DNA of 64,000 bases from NCBI RefSeq assembly GCF_029953285.1, contig NZ_JASAOI010000037.1:1-64000 (forward strand). Direction: 5' to 3'. Within the stretch, counting starts at the first letter, position 1; every line of letters starts with the position of its first letter. The notes under the pieces were generated by a model. It had not been told where the DNA came from and did not search any database. It was given only the letters and a program-made list of their open reading frames with translations. The stretch comes from Yinghuangia seranimata (GTDB lineage Bacteria; Actinomycetota; Actinomycetes; Streptomycetales; Streptomycetaceae). Positions 17,158 to 28,086 of this stretch are shown piece by piece. A program made the translations under genes and the position numbers.

Positions 17158-18257
17158 AGGTCCGCGGGCTGCGTCGTGCCGCAGACGTTGGACGTGTACG
17201 TATTGCTCCCGACGCCCCGGGGATCACGTTCCGCCACGTCCGCCGAAGCGTTCCGCAGGATCGTGTTGCCCACCAGGGTCTGCTCCGACGTGCCGTCGCC
17301 GGTGAAGCTCGGGACCATCACGACGCCACCCGACATCGGCGAGTCCCCCTGGTTGTCGAGGATTTGGTTGCCCGCGATCCGCACGTGCTGCGCGCCGGTG
17401 AGCACGATGCCCGAGCCCTGGATGTGCGCGATGCGGGCGTTCGCCGGGCAGTAGCGGTTGTTCGCCACCATCGTGTTCCCGGTGATCTCCACGTCGCCCG
17501 TCACCGGGTGGGTCTCGTCGCCGACGACGAACATGCCGGCGCAGTTCCCCGTCGTCTCGTTGCCGGTGATGCCGATGTTCCGGCCGCGGCGCACGTGCAC
17601 GCCGATCCGGTTGCCCTCGGCGTGGTTGCCGCGCACGGCCGTGCCCCGCGCGTCGGGCGCGTCGCCGACGAACAGCCCCGACTGGGCGTTGTCGTCGGCG
17701 ACGTTGCCGGTGAACGACCCGCGCACCGAGAACTCCTGGCCGATGCCGTGCTCGCCGTTGCCCCGCGAGCGCACACCCGTGACGGTCATGCCGTCCGTGT
17801 ACCGGCCCATCACGCCGCTCTTCGCGAACCCGGTGACGGTCAACGACGCGACCCGCACCCCGACGAGATCACGCGTCGGCGTCCCCAGGACGCAGACACC
17901 GTAACCGCCTTCCGAGCACGGCGGCGCGATCTCGTTCACACCGGGCGCGGGCGCGGACGCGGACCTGCCGGACGGGGACGGGGACGCGCCCGCGGGCACG
18001 ATCACCGCCTCCCCGCTCGAAGGCCCGCGCAGTGTCAAGCGGTCCGTGCCGATCAGCACGCCGCCCGGATACGTCCCGGCGGCGAGTTCGACGACGTCGC
18101 CCGGCGCGGCGGCGTCCACCGCGGCCTGCACGGATTCCCCCGGCAGGACGCGGTGGACGACGCCCCTGGCATGCGCCGAGGCCGGGATCAGGACGCCGGA
18201 CCCCACGAGGGCGAGGGCGAGGACTCCTGCGGAAGGGCGGAAACGGCGGTGGGGCAT
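17151..18257 (-). CDS. Secreted right-handed parallel beta-helix protein
   Basis: A 368-residue secreted protein. The signal peptide MPHRRFRPSAGVLALALVGSG ends near SAHA. The body is a parallel beta-helix of the NosD/PbH1 type: GESVQAAVDAAAPGDVVELAAGTYPGGVLI opens it, followed by about ten coils of the xxGNxxxGNxxGIxV type (for example GNHAEGNRIGVHVRRGRNIGITGNETTGN). Such proteins bind or cut polysaccharides or serve as wall scaffolds; no catalytic pectate-lyase site is clear. Its start lies 70 bases inside accC and its stop overlaps the oxidase start. It is therefore embedded in the polyketide/carboxylase gene chain. Confidence 0.75.
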   Translation of the reverse strand: MPHRRFRPSAGVLALALVGSGVLIPASAHARGVVHRVLPGESVQAAVDAAAPGDVVELAAGTYPGGVLIGTDRLTLRGPSSGEAVIVPAGASPSPSGRSASAPAPGVNEIAPPCSEGGYGVCVLGTPTRDLVGVRVASLTVTGFAKSGVMGRYTDGMTVTGVRSRGNGEHGIGQEFSVRGSFTGNVADDNAQSGLFVGDAPDARGTAVRGNHAEGNRIGVHVRRGRNIGITGNETTGNCAGMFVVGDETHPVTGDVEITGNTMVANNRYCPANARIAHIQGSGIVLTGAQHVRIAGNQILDNQGDSPMSGGVVMVPSFTGDGTSEQTLVGNTILRNASADVAERDPRGVGSNTYTSNVCGTTQPADLC

Positions 18258-19660
18258 GGCTCTTGGTCTGCCTTGTCGTCGTGCGGACAGGGATCGTCCT
18301 CGCGCGGCGCGGTCATCGCGCCCACGAGCGTGGTGGTGTGCGTGGCCGCCAGGAACTGCGGCTCGGCCAGCGTGCGGCGCAGGAACCCGATGGTCGTGCG
18401 TACGCCCGGCCCCTCGATGCGGAACTCGTCCAGCGCCCGGTCGATCCGCGCGACGGCCTGCTCCCGGTCCGGTGCCCACGCGATCGTCTTGGCGAGCAGC
18501 GAGTCGTAGTCGGGGCTGACCGTCCAGCCCGGGAACGCGTGCGTGTCGACCCGCACGAACGGGCCGCCGGGCGGCGTGAACTCGACCAGCTTGCCGGGTG
18601 TCGGCGCGAAGTCGCGCTCCGGGTCCTCGGCGTTGACGCGGCACTCGATCGCGGTGCCGCGCACCGCGACGTCCTCCTGCCGGACGGACAGCGGTTCGCC
18701 CCCGGCGATGCGCAGCTGCTGGTGCACGAGGTCGATGCCGGTGGTCATCTCCGTGACCGGATGCTCCACCTGCAGACGGCAGTTGACCTCCATCAGGTGG
18801 AACTCGTGGGCGGGGGACACTACGAACTCGAAGGTCCCGGCGCCCACATAGCCCACCGCGCGGGCGCCGACCAGCGCCGCCTCGCACATCGCCTCGCGCA
18901 CGTGCTGCGGCAGCCCGGGCGCGGGCGCCTCCTCGATGAGCTTCTGGTGCCGCCGCTGTACCGAGCAGTCCCGCTCGCCGAGGTGGACCGCCCCGCCGTA
19001 CATGTCGCACAGCACCTGGACCTCGATGTGCCGGGCGTTGTCCAAGTACCTTTCCAGATACAGGCGTTCGTCGCCGAACACGGCCCGCGCGTGAGTGCGC
19101 GTCTCGTTGTACGCCAACGTCAGCTGTTCCGGATCGCGCACCACGCGCATGCCGCGCCCGCCGCCGCCCGCGACCGCCTTGAGGATGACGGGATAGCCGA
19201 CCAGGTCCGCGATGTCGGCGGCCTCACGCGGCGAGCTCAGCGCGTCCATGCTGCCCGGCAGCACGGGAAGCCCGGCCTCGGCCATCGCCGCGCGCGCCTC
19301 GGCCTTGTCGCCGAGCCGCTGCAGCACCTCCGGAGGCGGGCCGATGAACGTGATGCCGTGCGCGGCGCACACCTCCGCGAAGTCCGGGTCCTCGGAAAGG
19401 AATCCGTAGCCCGGGTGGATGGCGTCGGCGCCGCTGTACCGGGCGGCCTCGATGATCGCGGGGATGTTCAGGTAGCTGGCCCGCGCCGCCGGAGGCCCGA
19501 TGTGCACGGCGGCGTCGGCGAAGCGCACGGCCGCCGAGTCGCGGTCGGCGGTCGAGTACACCGCGACGCTGCGGACGCCCGCCTCCCGGCACGCGCGCAC
19601 CACGCGCAGTGCGATCTCGCCGCGGTTGGCGACGAGCACGGTGGAGAGCACCACAGTCAC
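18188..19660 (-). CDS. accC: Acetyl-CoA carboxylase, biotin carboxylase subunit
   Basis: A roughly 490-residue biotin carboxylase that charges BCCP with CO2 using ATP. It shows STVLVANRGEIALRVVRACREAG, HPGYGFLSEDPDFAEVC, the ATP-grasp glycine loop KAVAGGGGRGMRVV, and FEFVVSPAHEFHLMEVNCRLQVEHPVTEMTTGIDLV. Start options are GTG 19660 (GTGA overlap with the BCCP stop), 19654 or 19651; homologues usually begin near the last. The final 45 residues (PREDDPCPHDDKADQEPC onward) are a low-complexity tail beyond the normal domain end. That tail overlaps the beta-helix gene. Confidence 0.88.
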   Translation of the reverse strand: MTVVLSTVLVANRGEIALRVVRACREAGVRSVAVYSTADRDSAAVRFADAAVHIGPPAARASYLNIPAIIEAARYSGADAIHPGYGFLSEDPDFAEVCAAHGITFIGPPPEVLQRLGDKAEARAAMAEAGLPVLPGSMDALSSPREAADIADLVGYPVILKAVAGGGGRGMRVVRDPEQLTLAYNETRTHARAVFGDERLYLERYLDNARHIEVQVLCDMYGGAVHLGERDCSVQRRHQKLIEEAPAPGLPQHVREAMCEAALVGARAVGYVGAGTFEFVVSPAHEFHLMEVNCRLQVEHPVTEMTTGIDLVHQQLRIAGGEPLSVRQEDVAVRGTAIECRVNAEDPERDFAPTPGKLVEFTPPGGPFVRVDTHAFPGWTVSPDYDSLLAKTIAWAPDREQAVARIDRALDEFRIEGPGVRTTIGFLRRTLAEPQFLAATHTTTLVGAMTAPREDDPCPHDDKADQEPCPTAVSALPQESSPSPSWGPAS

Positions 19661-20298
19661 CCCGTTCCGTTGGACTCGAGCGGCTCCAGGGCGATCAGCG
19701 GCTGGTCGAACTCGACCGGCTGGGCGTCGGGCGCGACGACGTCCACCACCCGTCCCGCGGACTCCGCGGTGATGGGGGTCATCATCTTCATCACCTCGAG
19801 GATCCCGACGGTCTGGCCCGCCCGCACGGTGTCGCCGACCGCCACGAACGCCTTCGCGCCCGGGTCCGGCGAGTGGTAGAACGTGCCGACCGTGGGGGCG
19901 CGGACGACCATCAGCGCGACGTCCGGCGGCTCGGGCGCGCGCGGCGGCGCCGAGGCCTCGGCGACCACGTGCGCCCCGCCCGCCTCCGGGACGGCGGGGG
20001 CCGGGCCCTGCGGCGCCGGCGCGACGTCCCACTCGATGTCGACGACGGTGCCGCCGGTCTCCAGGTGGATGCGCCGCGGCGGACCGGTCGCCGACCGCGC
20101 CGGCATCTCGTCGACCATGTGCCCGCACTGCCGCGCGTCCGCGTCGCGGCGGGAGCTCTCCGTGCCCACCACCGGGCCGGCGGTGGCGGGTGCGCGGTCG
20201 TCCGTCGCGGTGGCGGACGGGTCGGCGGGCCGCGCGGCGTTCGGGTGCGGCGGGGTTCCGCCGCGGTGCCGGTCGGCGCTGCCGTTGGCTGAGCTCAT
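19657..20298 (-). CDS. accB: Acetyl-CoA carboxylase biotin carboxyl carrier protein
   Basis: A 213-residue BCCP. The C-terminal biotinyl domain has [28 protein letters not shown] and the biotinylation site [10 protein letters not shown], with target Lys171. A Pro/Ala-rich linker precedes it. The first 65 residues are a disordered extension absent from most BCCPs; a more ordinary start would be the in-frame Met in [11 protein letters not shown]. The ATG at 20298 overlaps the accDA stop and has AAGGAG upstream, so I keep it. It lies between the carboxyltransferase and accC genes of the same operon. Confidence 0.85.
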   Translation of the reverse strand: MSSANGSADRHRGGTPPHPNAARPADPSATATDDRAPATAGPVVGTESSRRDADARQCGHMVDEMPARSATGPPRRIHLETGGTVVDIEWDVAPAPQGPAPAVPEAGGAHVVAEASAPPRAPEPPDVALMVVRAPTVGTFYHSPDPGAKAFVAVGDTVRAGQTVGILEVMKMMTPITAESAGRVVDVVAPDAQPVEFDQPLIALEPLESNGTG

Positions 20299-22244
20299 GT
20301 CCTTACTCCTTCGTGGGCGCCGACGGGGAAGTCGTCGGGGTCCGGGTCCGGCTGCGCGTCCGCCGCCGGCTCCGGCGCGGGACCGGCGTCCGGGGCCGGG
20401 GCAGGTTCCGGCGCCGGGTCGGCCGACGCGTCCGGCGACGCGTCCGGCGACACCTCCGTTTCCCGGTCCGGCGCGGTCCCGAACCGGTGGTAGCGGTTCC
20501 GGCGCTCGCGGATCAGCCGTTCGGGGGTGAGGCGGCGCAGTTCCTCGAGCACAGGGCGCAGCGCGTCGCCCAGCAGTTCGGCGGCCTTGTCGGGGTCGGT
20601 GTGCGCGCCGCCGGGCGGCTCGGGGACGACGGCGTCGACGATCCCGAGGTCGAGGAGTTCTCCCGGACCCATGCGCAGCGCGGCCGCCGCGACCGGCGCC
20701 GCGGCCGGGTCCTTCCACAGGATCGCCGCGCAGCCCTCGGGGCTGATCACGGAGTAGACGCCGCGTTCGCTGATCAGCACGCGGTCGGCGACGGCCAGCG
20801 CGAGCGCGCCGCCGCTGCCGCCCTCGCCGGTCACCACGGTGACGATCGGCACCGGGAGACCGGACATCAGCTGCAGGTTCTCGGCGATCGCGATGGCCTG
20901 GCCGCCGCGTTCGGCGTCCGGGCCCGGGTTGGCCCCCGGCGTGTCGACCAGCGTGACGACCGGCAGGCCGAGCTTCGCGGCCAGGCGCATCAGGCGCGCG
21001 GCTTTGCGGAACCCGGCCGGGGTGGCCATGCCGAAGTGCCGGCGCTGCCGTTCGGCCAGGTCGTCCCCGCCCTTCTGATGACCGATCAGGACCACCGGCT
21101 GCCCGTGCAGGATGCCCAGGCCGCCGACGACGGCCGGGCAGTCGGAGCCGATCCGGTCGCCGTGCAGCTCGTGGAAGTCCTCCAGCAGCCGGTTGGCGTA
21201 GCACAGCGCGGTGGGACGCGCGGGGTGGCGGGCCAGACGCACCGTCTCCCACGGGTCGTGCCCCGTCGACGCACCGCCGCCCGACCCGGCCGGACGTACG
21301 CCGTTCGGCGAGCCCTCCGCGAACTCGGGCGTGTCGTGTCCGTCGTCGCCGTGCCGGGGGCCGTCGGCCTCGTCCGTGTCGTACGCCGACCCGTTGCCCG
21401 TCCCGTCCGCCCCGCGCGCCGCCGCGCACCCGACCCCGAGCAGATGCCCGAGCGTGCGCCGCAGCTGCGCCCGTGGCACGACCGCGTCGACCAGACCGTG
21501 CGCGAGCAGGAACTCCGCCGTCTGGAAGCCCTCCGGCAGCTGCTCGCCGATGGTCTGCTCGATCACGCGCGGCCCGGCGAAGCCCATCCGCGCACCCGGC
21601 TCGATCAGGATCACGTCGGCGAGCGACGCGAACGACGCGGCCACGCCGCCGTACGTCGGGTCCGTCACCAGCGAGACGACCAGGATGCCCGCCTCGTCGA
21701 GCTCGGCGATCGCGGCGGCCGTCTTCGCCATCTGCATCAGCGACAGCGCGCCCTCCTGCATCCGCGCTCCGCCCGACGCCGAGACGATGAGCAGCGGAAT
21801 CCGCTCGCGCAGGCTCTCCCGCGCCGCGCGGGCGATCAGCGCGCCGACCGCGCAGCCGAGGCTGCCGCCCAGGAAGCGGAAGTCCATGGCGGCGGCCACC
21901 ACCGGACGGCCGTCGATGCGCCCGCGTACCGCGAGCGCCGCGTCGGACATGCCGGTGGCGGCACGGGCCTCCGCGAGCCGCTCCGGATACGGGCGGGCGT
22001 CCACGAAGTCCAGCGGGTCGTGCGGCGTCGGCTCGGCGTCCAACGGGACGTCCGAGCCCGGGTCGAGGAGCTGGTCAAGGCGCTCCCGCGCGGTCAGCCG
22101 GGCGTGGTCGCCGCAGTCGGGGCACACCTGCAGCGTGCGCGCGAAGCGCTTGCCGTACACGAGCTGGGTGCACTTGGCGCAGCGCACCCACTCGGCCGCC
22201 GCCACCCCGTCGGGGGCGGCCGGTCGGCTGTCGATCTCGACCAT
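20295..22244 (-). CDS. Acetyl-CoA carboxylase carboxyltransferase, fused beta-alpha (AccDA)
   Basis: A 649-residue single-chain carboxyltransferase that moves CO2 from biotin to acetyl-CoA to give malonyl-CoA. The beta half starts with the four-cysteine zinc motif [24 protein letters not shown] and continues with [21 protein letters not shown] and [18 protein letters not shown]. After a linker near residues 285-320, the alpha half has [52 protein letters not shown] long Pro/Asp/Ala tail ends the protein. Fused AccDA proteins accompany aromatic polyketide clusters, where they supply extender units. It starts 52 bases after the cyclase gene. Confidence 0.9.
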   Translation of the reverse strand: MVEIDSRPAAPDGVAAAEWVRCAKCTQLVYGKRFARTLQVCPDCGDHARLTARERLDQLLDPGSDVPLDAEPTPHDPLDFVDARPYPERLAEARAATGMSDAALAVRGRIDGRPVVAAAMDFRFLGGSLGCAVGALIARAARESLRERIPLLIVSASGGARMQEGALSLMQMAKTAAAIAELDEAGILVVSLVTDPTYGGVAASFASLADVILIEPGARMGFAGPRVIEQTIGEQLPEGFQTAEFLLAHGLVDAVVPRAQLRRTLGHLLGVGCAAARGADGTGNGSAYDTDEADGPRHGDDGHDTPEFAEGSPNGVRPAGSGGGASTGHDPWETVRLARHPARPTALCYANRLLEDFHELHGDRIGSDCPAVVGGLGILHGQPVVLIGHQKGGDDLAERQRRHFGMATPAGFRKAARLMRLAAKLGLPVVTLVDTPGANPGPDAERGGQAIAIAENLQLMSGLPVPIVTVVTGEGGSGGALALAVADRVLISERGVYSVISPEGCAAILWKDPAAAPVAAAALRMGPGELLDLGIVDAVVPEPPGGAHTDPDKAAELLGDALRPVLEELRRLTPERLIRERRNRYHRFGTAPDRETEVSPDASPDASADPAPEPAPAPDAGPAPEPAADAQPDPDPDDFPVGAHEGVRT

Positions 22245-22296
22245 GGGGTTCCTCCGGCTGTCTGGCCTGGACGGGTTCGCGAGTGTGGGATGCCGG

Positions 22297-22692
22297 TCAG
22301 CCGCCGGACGCCCGGTCCCACCGGTAGAACTCGTCGGCCATGGCGTCCTTGGGACTCGTCCACGTCTCCGGGTCGTACGCGCTGATGTGCACCGAGAGCC
22401 GGTCGCTCACGTCGCGGAACGCCGGGTGCCCGGTGATCGCCGCGACCGCGGGTCCGGGCGGGCGGTCCGCCTCGATCAGGTGCAGGTACAGGTCGTCGCC
22501 GAACCGGAACAGGCTGCGCCCGGTGACGCCCACCAGGTCCGGCAGTTCACCCCGGTCGGAGGCGGCGAAGATGCCGGCGATGTCCTCGGACGCGCCGGGC
22601 CGCATGCGGGCGACGATCAGACTGCGGTACACCCGGCCGGACGCGGTGCGGTTCGCGGAGCCGCGGCCGGTGCCTTCGGTCGTGCTGTTCAC
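22297..22692 (-). CDS. TcmI-type polyketide cyclase (WhiE-VII-like)
   Basis: A 131-residue small cyclase of the TcmI/ActVA dimeric alpha/beta-barrel type. Diagnostic stretches are [57 protein letters not shown] and the C-terminal [19 protein letters not shown]. It would close a late ring of the polyketide. The GTG at 22692 has AAGGGA eight bases upstream. It is the seventh gene of a whiE-like series and is separated from the aromatase by 94 bases that hold a hairpin. Confidence 0.85.
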   Translation of the reverse strand: MNSTTEGTGRGSANRTASGRVYRSLIVARMRPGASEDIAGIFAASDRGELPDLVGVTGRSLFRFGDDLYLHLIEADRPPGPAVAAITGHPAFRDVSDRLSVHISAYDPETWTSPKDAMADEFYRWDRASGG

Positions 22693-22723
22693 TCGTTGGT
22701 TCCCTTCGAGACGGAGGCCGGAA

Positions 22724-22764
22724 GCCCGCGCCCCCGCGGGTGGCGCACCCACGCGGGCGCGGGC
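22724..22764. other. Intra-operon hairpin before the cyclase gene
   Basis: Going leftward, the RNA from this stretch folds into a stem of about ten G-C pairs (GCCCGCGCCC against GGGCGCGGGC, with a mismatch further in). It lies 23 bases after the aromatase stop. No T tract follows. It may be a partial terminator or an mRNA stability element. Confidence 0.4.
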
Positions 22765-22786
22765 CCGACCGGGGGTCGGAGACCGC

Positions 22787-23531
<745 letters not shown>

Positions 23532-23559
23532 GGCGGATTCCTTGTCGTCGGGCGCACCG

Positions 23560-23580
23560 GGCCACCGGATGCCGGTGGCC
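23560..23580. other. Intra-operon hairpin between KS-beta and ACP genes
   Basis: GGCCACCGG (23560-23568) pairs exactly with CCGGTGGCC (23572-23580) around a three-base loop. It sits between the KS-beta stop and the ACP start. It may shield the KS mRNA end or adjust the ratio of ACP to KS. Confidence 0.45.
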
Positions 23581-23600
23581 GCCGGGCGCGGTCGGTCGGT

Positions 23601-23627
23601 TCAGGTGGTTCAGGTGGTTCAGGTGGC
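23601..23627. repeat. Triplicated 9-bp repeat giving three in-frame stop codons
   Basis: TCAGGTGGT occurs three times head to tail (third copy ends in C). Read leftward, each copy contributes an in-frame TGA. The KS-beta reading frame is therefore closed three times within 21 bases, at 23619-23621, 23610-23612 and 23601-23603. Confidence 0.7.
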
Positions 23628-24851
23628 GTCGGCGTCGCGCCGCAGCACCAGCGCCGAGTTGCAGCCCATGAGGCCGCGGCTGAGCACCAGCGCGGTGCGC
23701 GCCTCCGCGGCGCGGGCGCGGCCGGTGACCAGGTCGATGTCGAGCTCGGTGGCGAACACGCCCGGCGTGGGCGGGAGGACGCCGTGCTCCATGGCCAGCA
23801 CCGCCGCCGCGCAGTCGAGCATCGCCCCGCCGCAGTAGGCGCGGCCGATGCCGGCCTTCGGCGCGGTCACCGGGGCGGCCGCCGCGTACGGCCCCAACGC
23901 GTCGGCCAGCGCCAGCACTTCGGCGTGGTCGGCGGCGGGCACCGCGAGCGCGTCGGCGAAGACGACGTCGATGTCGCCCGGGCCGACGCCGGCCTCCTCC
24001 ATCGCTATCCGGATGGCGGCGGCCAGGCCGTGCCGGGACTCCTCCCAGTCGGCCGTGCCGGTGAACGTGGCGCCGTGCCCGGCGACCCGGGCCCGGATCC
24101 GCGCGCCGCGCCGCCGCGCCGCGTCCTCGTCCTCGAGCACCAGCATCGCGCCGCCCTCGGCGGGCGCGAAGCCGCACGCGGCGGAGTCGAACGGCAGGTA
24201 CGCGCGGCTCGGGTCGACCGCCAGGCTCAGCTCGCGGTAGCCCAGCTGGCACACCATCGAGTACGGCGCGATCGGGGCCTCCGCGGCGCCGACGACCATC
24301 GCGTCCGCACCGCGCCGGATCGACCGCGCCGCGTGCCCGATGGCGTCGAGGCCGCCGGCCTCGTCGTCGGCGAGCACCGCGCACGGCCCCTTGAAGCCGC
24401 CGCGGATGGAGATCTGGCCGGTGCTGGCGGCGTAGAACCAGGCGATGGACTGGTACGGGCCGACGAAGCCCGGGCCCACCCCCCACAGGTTCTGCAGTTC
24501 GCGCTGGCCGAACGCGCCGCCGCCGGAACTGCTGGCGGTGGCGACCCCGACGGAGAACTCCGGGAGCCCGTCCAACGCGGCGTCGGCCAGCGCCTGGTCG
24601 GCGGCGGCCAGCGCGAAGTGCGTGAACCGGTCGGTCTGGACGAGGAAGCGCTCCTCGACCGTGCCGGCCGGCTCGAAGTCCTTCACCAGCCCCGCCACCG
24701 CGAGCGGCAGGTCGGCGCACCCCTCGCGGGAGATCCGCTCCAGGTGCACGCCGCCCTCGCGGGTGGCCTTCCAGAACACGTCGGTGGAGTTGCCGTTGGG
24801 GGCGACCACACCGATGCCGGTGATCACGGCGTGCCGGGGTCCGGTGCTCAT
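23619..24851 (-). CDS. Type II PKS ketosynthase beta / chain length factor (WhiE-IV-like)
   Basis: A 410-residue chain length factor that pairs with KS-alpha, sets polyketide length and decarboxylates the malonyl starter. The thiolase fold is clear ([74 protein letters not shown]). The active-site Cys of ketosynthases is missing, as expected. The residue at that place is Glu164 ([14 protein letters not shown]), whereas antibiotic-type factors usually have Gln. The ATG at 24851 overlaps the KS-alpha stop (ATGA), so the two subunits are made in equal amounts. Confidence 0.93.
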   Translation of the reverse strand: MSTGPRHAVITGIGVVAPNGNSTDVFWKATREGGVHLERISREGCADLPLAVAGLVKDFEPAGTVEERFLVQTDRFTHFALAAADQALADAALDGLPEFSVGVATASSSGGGAFGQRELQNLWGVGPGFVGPYQSIAWFYAASTGQISIRGGFKGPCAVLADDEAGGLDAIGHAARSIRRGADAMVVGAAEAPIAPYSMVCQLGYRELSLAVDPSRAYLPFDSAACGFAPAEGGAMLVLEDEDAARRRGARIRARVAGHGATFTGTADWEESRHGLAAAIRIAMEEAGVGPGDIDVVFADALAVPAADHAEVLALADALGPYAAAAPVTAPKAGIGRAYCGGAMLDCAAAVLAMEHGVLPPTPGVFATELDIDLVTGRARAAEARTALVLSRGLMGCNSALVLRRDADAT

Positions 24852-26140
24852 CGCCGCGTCCTTTCCCGCCGGGTGCCCTCGTGCGCGGCCCTGCGGTCCA
24901 GCACCACCGCGGACTGGAAGCCGCCGAAGCCGCTGCCGACCGACAGCACGGTGTCGAGGGTGGCCTCGCGCGCCGTGCGGGGCACGTAGTCGAGGTCGCA
25001 CTCGGGGTCCGGCGTCTCGTAGTTCGCGGTGGGCGGCACCACGCCGTGCGCCATCGCGAGCGCGCACGCGGCGACCTCGATCGCGCCGATCGCGCCGAGC
25101 GAGTGGCCGACCATCGACTTGATGGAGCTCATCGGAATGGTCCTGGCGTGCTCGCCGAGCGCCAGCTTGACCGCGGCGGTCTCGTGCCGGTCGTTCTGCT
25201 GCGTGCCGGATCCGTGCGCGTTCACGTAGTCGACGTCGGTCGGGTCGAGCCCGGCGTCGTCGAGGGCACGGCCGATGGACTCGGCCATCTCCAGGCCCTC
25301 CCGGGTCAGCCCGGTCATGTGGTACGCGTTGCCGCGCGTGGCGAAGCCGCTGATCTCGCAGTAGATCCGCGCGCCGCGCCGCTTGGCCCGCTCGAGGTTC
25401 TCCAGCACCAGGACGGCGGCGCCCTCGCCGAGCACGAAGCCGTCCCGTCCCGCGTCGAACGGCCGTGAGGCGTGCGCCGGGTCGTCGTTGCGCGTCGAGG
25501 TGGCCTTGATCGCGTCGAAGCACGCGACGGTGATCGGCGAGATCGGCGAGTCCGCCGCGCCGGCCAGGTAGACGTCGGCGCGGCCGTCCTCGATGGCGTG
25601 CGCGGCGTACCCGATCGCGTCCAGGCCGGACGTACAGCCGGTGGACACGGTCTGCACCGGGCCGCGCGCGCCGAACTCCTCGGCGACCTCGGAGGACAGC
25701 GCGGCCGGCGAGAACGCCCGGTGCAGGAACGGCTCGGCGGCGCGGTGGTCGACGTCCCAGCGGGCGCCGCGCTCGCTGACCGCGACGTAGTCGTGTTCGA
25801 GCCGGGTCGTGCCGCCGACCGCGGTGCCCAGTGAGACACCGACGCGCCACGGGTCCTCCGCGGCCAGGTCGAGGCCGCGGTCCTGTACCGCCTCGGCGGC
25901 CGCGACCAGCGCGAACTGCACGTAGCGGTCCGCGCGTTGCGCGCGCTCGGGGGTGATCCCGTGCGCGGCCGGGTCGAAGTCGCACTCGGCCGCGATGCGG
26001 GAGCGGAACGGCGCGGGGTCGAAGAAGGTGATCCCGCGGGTCGCGGTCCGCCCGGCGGTCAGCAGGTCCCAGAACGCCGGGACCCCCACGCCGCCGGGCG
26101 CGACCACGCCGACGCCGGTGATCGCCACTCGGTGCTTCAC
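24848..26140 (-). CDS. Type II PKS ketosynthase alpha (WhiE-III-like)
   Basis: A 430-residue beta-ketoacyl synthase that elongates the polyketide chain. The nucleophile is Cys169 in [22 protein letters not shown]. The two catalytic His lie in [18 protein letters not shown] and [17 protein letters not shown]. The GTG at 26140 overlaps the stop of the cupin gene (GTGA). Gene order, with SchA/CurD-like and cupin genes before it and a KS-beta directly after, matches whiE/cur/sch spore-pigment clusters rather than antibiotic clusters. Confidence 0.95.
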   Translation of the reverse strand: MKHRVAITGVGVVAPGGVGVPAFWDLLTAGRTATRGITFFDPAPFRSRIAAECDFDPAAHGITPERAQRADRYVQFALVAAAEAVQDRGLDLAAEDPWRVGVSLGTAVGGTTRLEHDYVAVSERGARWDVDHRAAEPFLHRAFSPAALSSEVAEEFGARGPVQTVSTGCTSGLDAIGYAAHAIEDGRADVYLAGAADSPISPITVACFDAIKATSTRNDDPAHASRPFDAGRDGFVLGEGAAVLVLENLERAKRRGARIYCEISGFATRGNAYHMTGLTREGLEMAESIGRALDDAGLDPTDVDYVNAHGSGTQQNDRHETAAVKLALGEHARTIPMSSIKSMVGHSLGAIGAIEVAACALAMAHGVVPPTANYETPDPECDLDYVPRTAREATLDTVLSVGSGFGGFQSAVVLDRRAAHEGTRRERTRR

Positions 26141-26643
26141 GACCCGCCCCCGATGTCCGGATGGGACTCGTCGGGCACCGGGGGCGTCTCGGTGTCGACG
26201 TGCCCCAGCTCCGGCTTGGGCGCGAGCGGGGCGAGCTGGAAGACCATGCGGGCCTCGGCCGGCCCGGTGTTGCGGAACCGGTGCCGCATGTGGCGCGGGA
26301 CCATCAGGCTCTGCTCGGGCCGCAGCGTGTGGGTGACACCGTCGAGGTCGACCTCGAGCTCGCCGCACACCAGGTGGACGAACTCCTCGGAGTACGGGTG
26401 GTAGTGCTCCGAGATCGTCTCGCCCGGCGCGAGGATCGCCAGGCCCATGAAGCCGCAGGTCGAACCGACGGTCGTGGGGCTGAGCATCACGCGCAGGTCG
26501 CCGCCGCGGCGCCGGTTGGGGGCGACCTCGTCGAGGCTGACCACGCGCACGGGCTTCGCGGGCTGCGCGCGGCCCGGTTGACCGGGCCGCGGCTCGGTCT
26601 GCCGGTCGGGCTGCTGCTCGGTACGGCTGGGCTGTGCGGTCAT
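26137..26643 (-). CDS. Cupin protein of spore-pigment clusters (WhiE-II-like)
   Basis: A 168-residue cupin. The metal-site motif is [28 protein letters not shown] and the second is [25 protein letters not shown]. The N-terminal 30 residues are Gln/Pro/Arg-rich and disordered. Cupins at this position (WhiE ORFII, CurC, SchB) are conserved in spore-pigment clusters; their reaction is unknown, though cyclisation or oxygenation is suspected. The ATG at 26643 is preceded by GGAGG. It is coupled to KS-alpha by a four-base overlap. Confidence 0.85.
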   Translation of the reverse strand: MTAQPSRTEQQPDRQTEPRPGQPGRAQPAKPVRVVSLDEVAPNRRRGGDLRVMLSPTTVGSTCGFMGLAILAPGETISEHYHPYSEEFVHLVCGELEVDLDGVTHTLRPEQSLMVPRHMRHRFRNTGPAEARMVFQLAPLAPKPELGHVDTETPPVPDESHPDIGGGS

Positions 26644-26704
26644 GGGTGTTCCGCCTCCGTGGGGACGGGTGGCGCGCACCGGCGCGCCACCGGGGGAGGG
26701 GCGT

Positions 26705-26741
26705 GTCCGCCCGGCCCGCGTGCGTGCGGGCCGGGGCGGAC
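26705..26741. other. Intra-operon hairpin between SchA/CurD-like and cupin genes
   Basis: GTCCGCCCGGCCCGC (from 26705) pairs with GCGGGCCGGGGCGGAC (to 26741) with one bulged G. It lies seven bases after the stop of the leftward SchA/CurD-like gene. The 15-bp stem is strong enough to act as a partial terminator within the operon. Confidence 0.5.
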
Positions 26742-26747
26742 GGTGGG

Positions 26748-27917
26748 TCAGGAGCCGGGCGTGGCACGCCGGTCGGTGACCGGCTTCATGGCGCACGCGG
26801 CCATCAGGCGGCGCAGCCCGGCGTCGTCCGCCAGGTCGCTCGCGCCGTCGGCGTCGAGGAGCTCGGCCAGCGCGCCCGGGTCGCGCCGGTCGACGCCGAG
26901 CGCCGTGGCGGGGTCGGCGTCGGCGGGGCTGCGCAGGTCGACGACGCGGACCAGGATGTCCTGGCGCACGTAGACCGAGCTGGCCGCGAGCGGGCCGCGC
27001 GGGTCGGCCAGCGCGGCCTCGTCGTGGCGGGCGAGCAGCCGGGCGGCGGCTTCGGCGCGGCCGTGGCGTACCGGGTACATGTACGCCACGCGCGTCGCGG
27101 CGAACTCGGACACCGGGCCGGGCGAGGTCCCCTGGAACGCCTCGGCGAGGCCGGCGCTCATGAAGAACTGCCGTGCCGCCTCGGCGTCGTCGAGGTCGCG
27201 GGCCTCCTCCAGGTACGGATTGAGCGCCTCTTCGGCGGCCCGCACCTGCGGCTGCTTGGCGACGTGCTGCAGAGCCGCGCGCATGTCGCCCTGGATCTCG
27301 ATGGCCCGCACCACGCGGTTGCCGTGCATGAACACCGACGTGCGGCGCAGCGTGGTGGTGGCGTTCACGTGCGGGTCGGGCGACTCGTACTCGGCCAGGA
27401 TCCGCGCGACCTCGGCCTCGCTGCCGGGCTTGACCGTGAAGCTCAGCGCGCAGCGCGTGACGCCGTCGGCGGCCGGGGCGGGCGGCTTCGGCGCGGCCGC
27501 CGGGCGGGTCCCGGCGGCCTTCGCGCCGCCGGGCTCCGCCGCCGGGTGGCCGCCGCGGATGTCGGTCTCGCGGGCCACCGCGAAGCGCAGCGACCGGGTG
27601 CCGCGCACGCAGCCGTGCAGCGGCCGGACCATCTCCTGGTGCTCGGGGCTGTCCACCCACGCCAGGTACTGGTCGGCGGCCTCCCACTCGCTGGTGATCA
27701 GCCACTGGGTCGGGTCCTCGATGGACTGGCAGAGCTGGTCCCGAAGATGCCCCGGTACCGCGGCCACCTGCGCGCGGATGCTCTCGTAGGCGTCGAGGAA
27801 TCGTTCCTGCGAGCCGTCGTGGATCTCGAGCATGAGCAGGACGCGCAGCTTGGCGCCGTCGGTGAGGCGATCGCTCGTGTCGACGGCCGCGGCCGGCCTT
27901 CGGACGGTCGTGTCCAT
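26748..27917 (-). CDS. SchA/CurD-like protein with ABM-type domain (WhiE-I-like)
   Basis: A 389-residue protein of the SchA/CurD family (WhiE ORFI). The N-terminal third has an antibiotic-biosynthesis-monooxygenase-like barrel ([55 protein letters not shown]). After a Pro/Ala linker come the SchA/CurD repeats ([47 protein letters not shown]). The exact role is unknown, but the gene begins nearly all whiE-type operons. I chose ATG 27917 because GAAGG lies six bases upstream; ATG 27923 directly abuts that site. The hydroxylase gene diverges from here. Confidence 0.87.
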   Translation of the reverse strand: MDTTVRRPAAAVDTSDRLTDGAKLRVLLMLEIHDGSQERFLDAYESIRAQVAAVPGHLRDQLCQSIEDPTQWLITSEWEAADQYLAWVDSPEHQEMVRPLHGCVRGTRSLRFAVARETDIRGGHPAAEPGGAKAAGTRPAAAPKPPAPAADGVTRCALSFTVKPGSEAEVARILAEYESPDPHVNATTTLRRTSVFMHGNRVVRAIEIQGDMRAALQHVAKQPQVRAAEEALNPYLEEARDLDDAEAARQFFMSAGLAEAFQGTSPGPVSEFAATRVAYMYPVRHGRAEAAARLLARHDEAALADPRGPLAASSVYVRQDILVRVVDLRSPADADPATALGVDRRDPGALAELLDADGASDLADDAGLRRLMAACAMKPVTDRRATPGS

Positions 27918-28086
27918 ATCCATCCTTCGTTCGTGGGCCCCGTGTTCGAGCCTGGAGGCGACTGCGCCGCGTGGCACCTTTTCGTGGCATGTGAGTGACA
28001 AGAGGGCGTGTCGCGCGGCATCGGCGCGTGTTTCGGGCACACGAGGACGTCAGGCGAAGTCCGGGGGATTCCCGAAGGTGGAGGCA

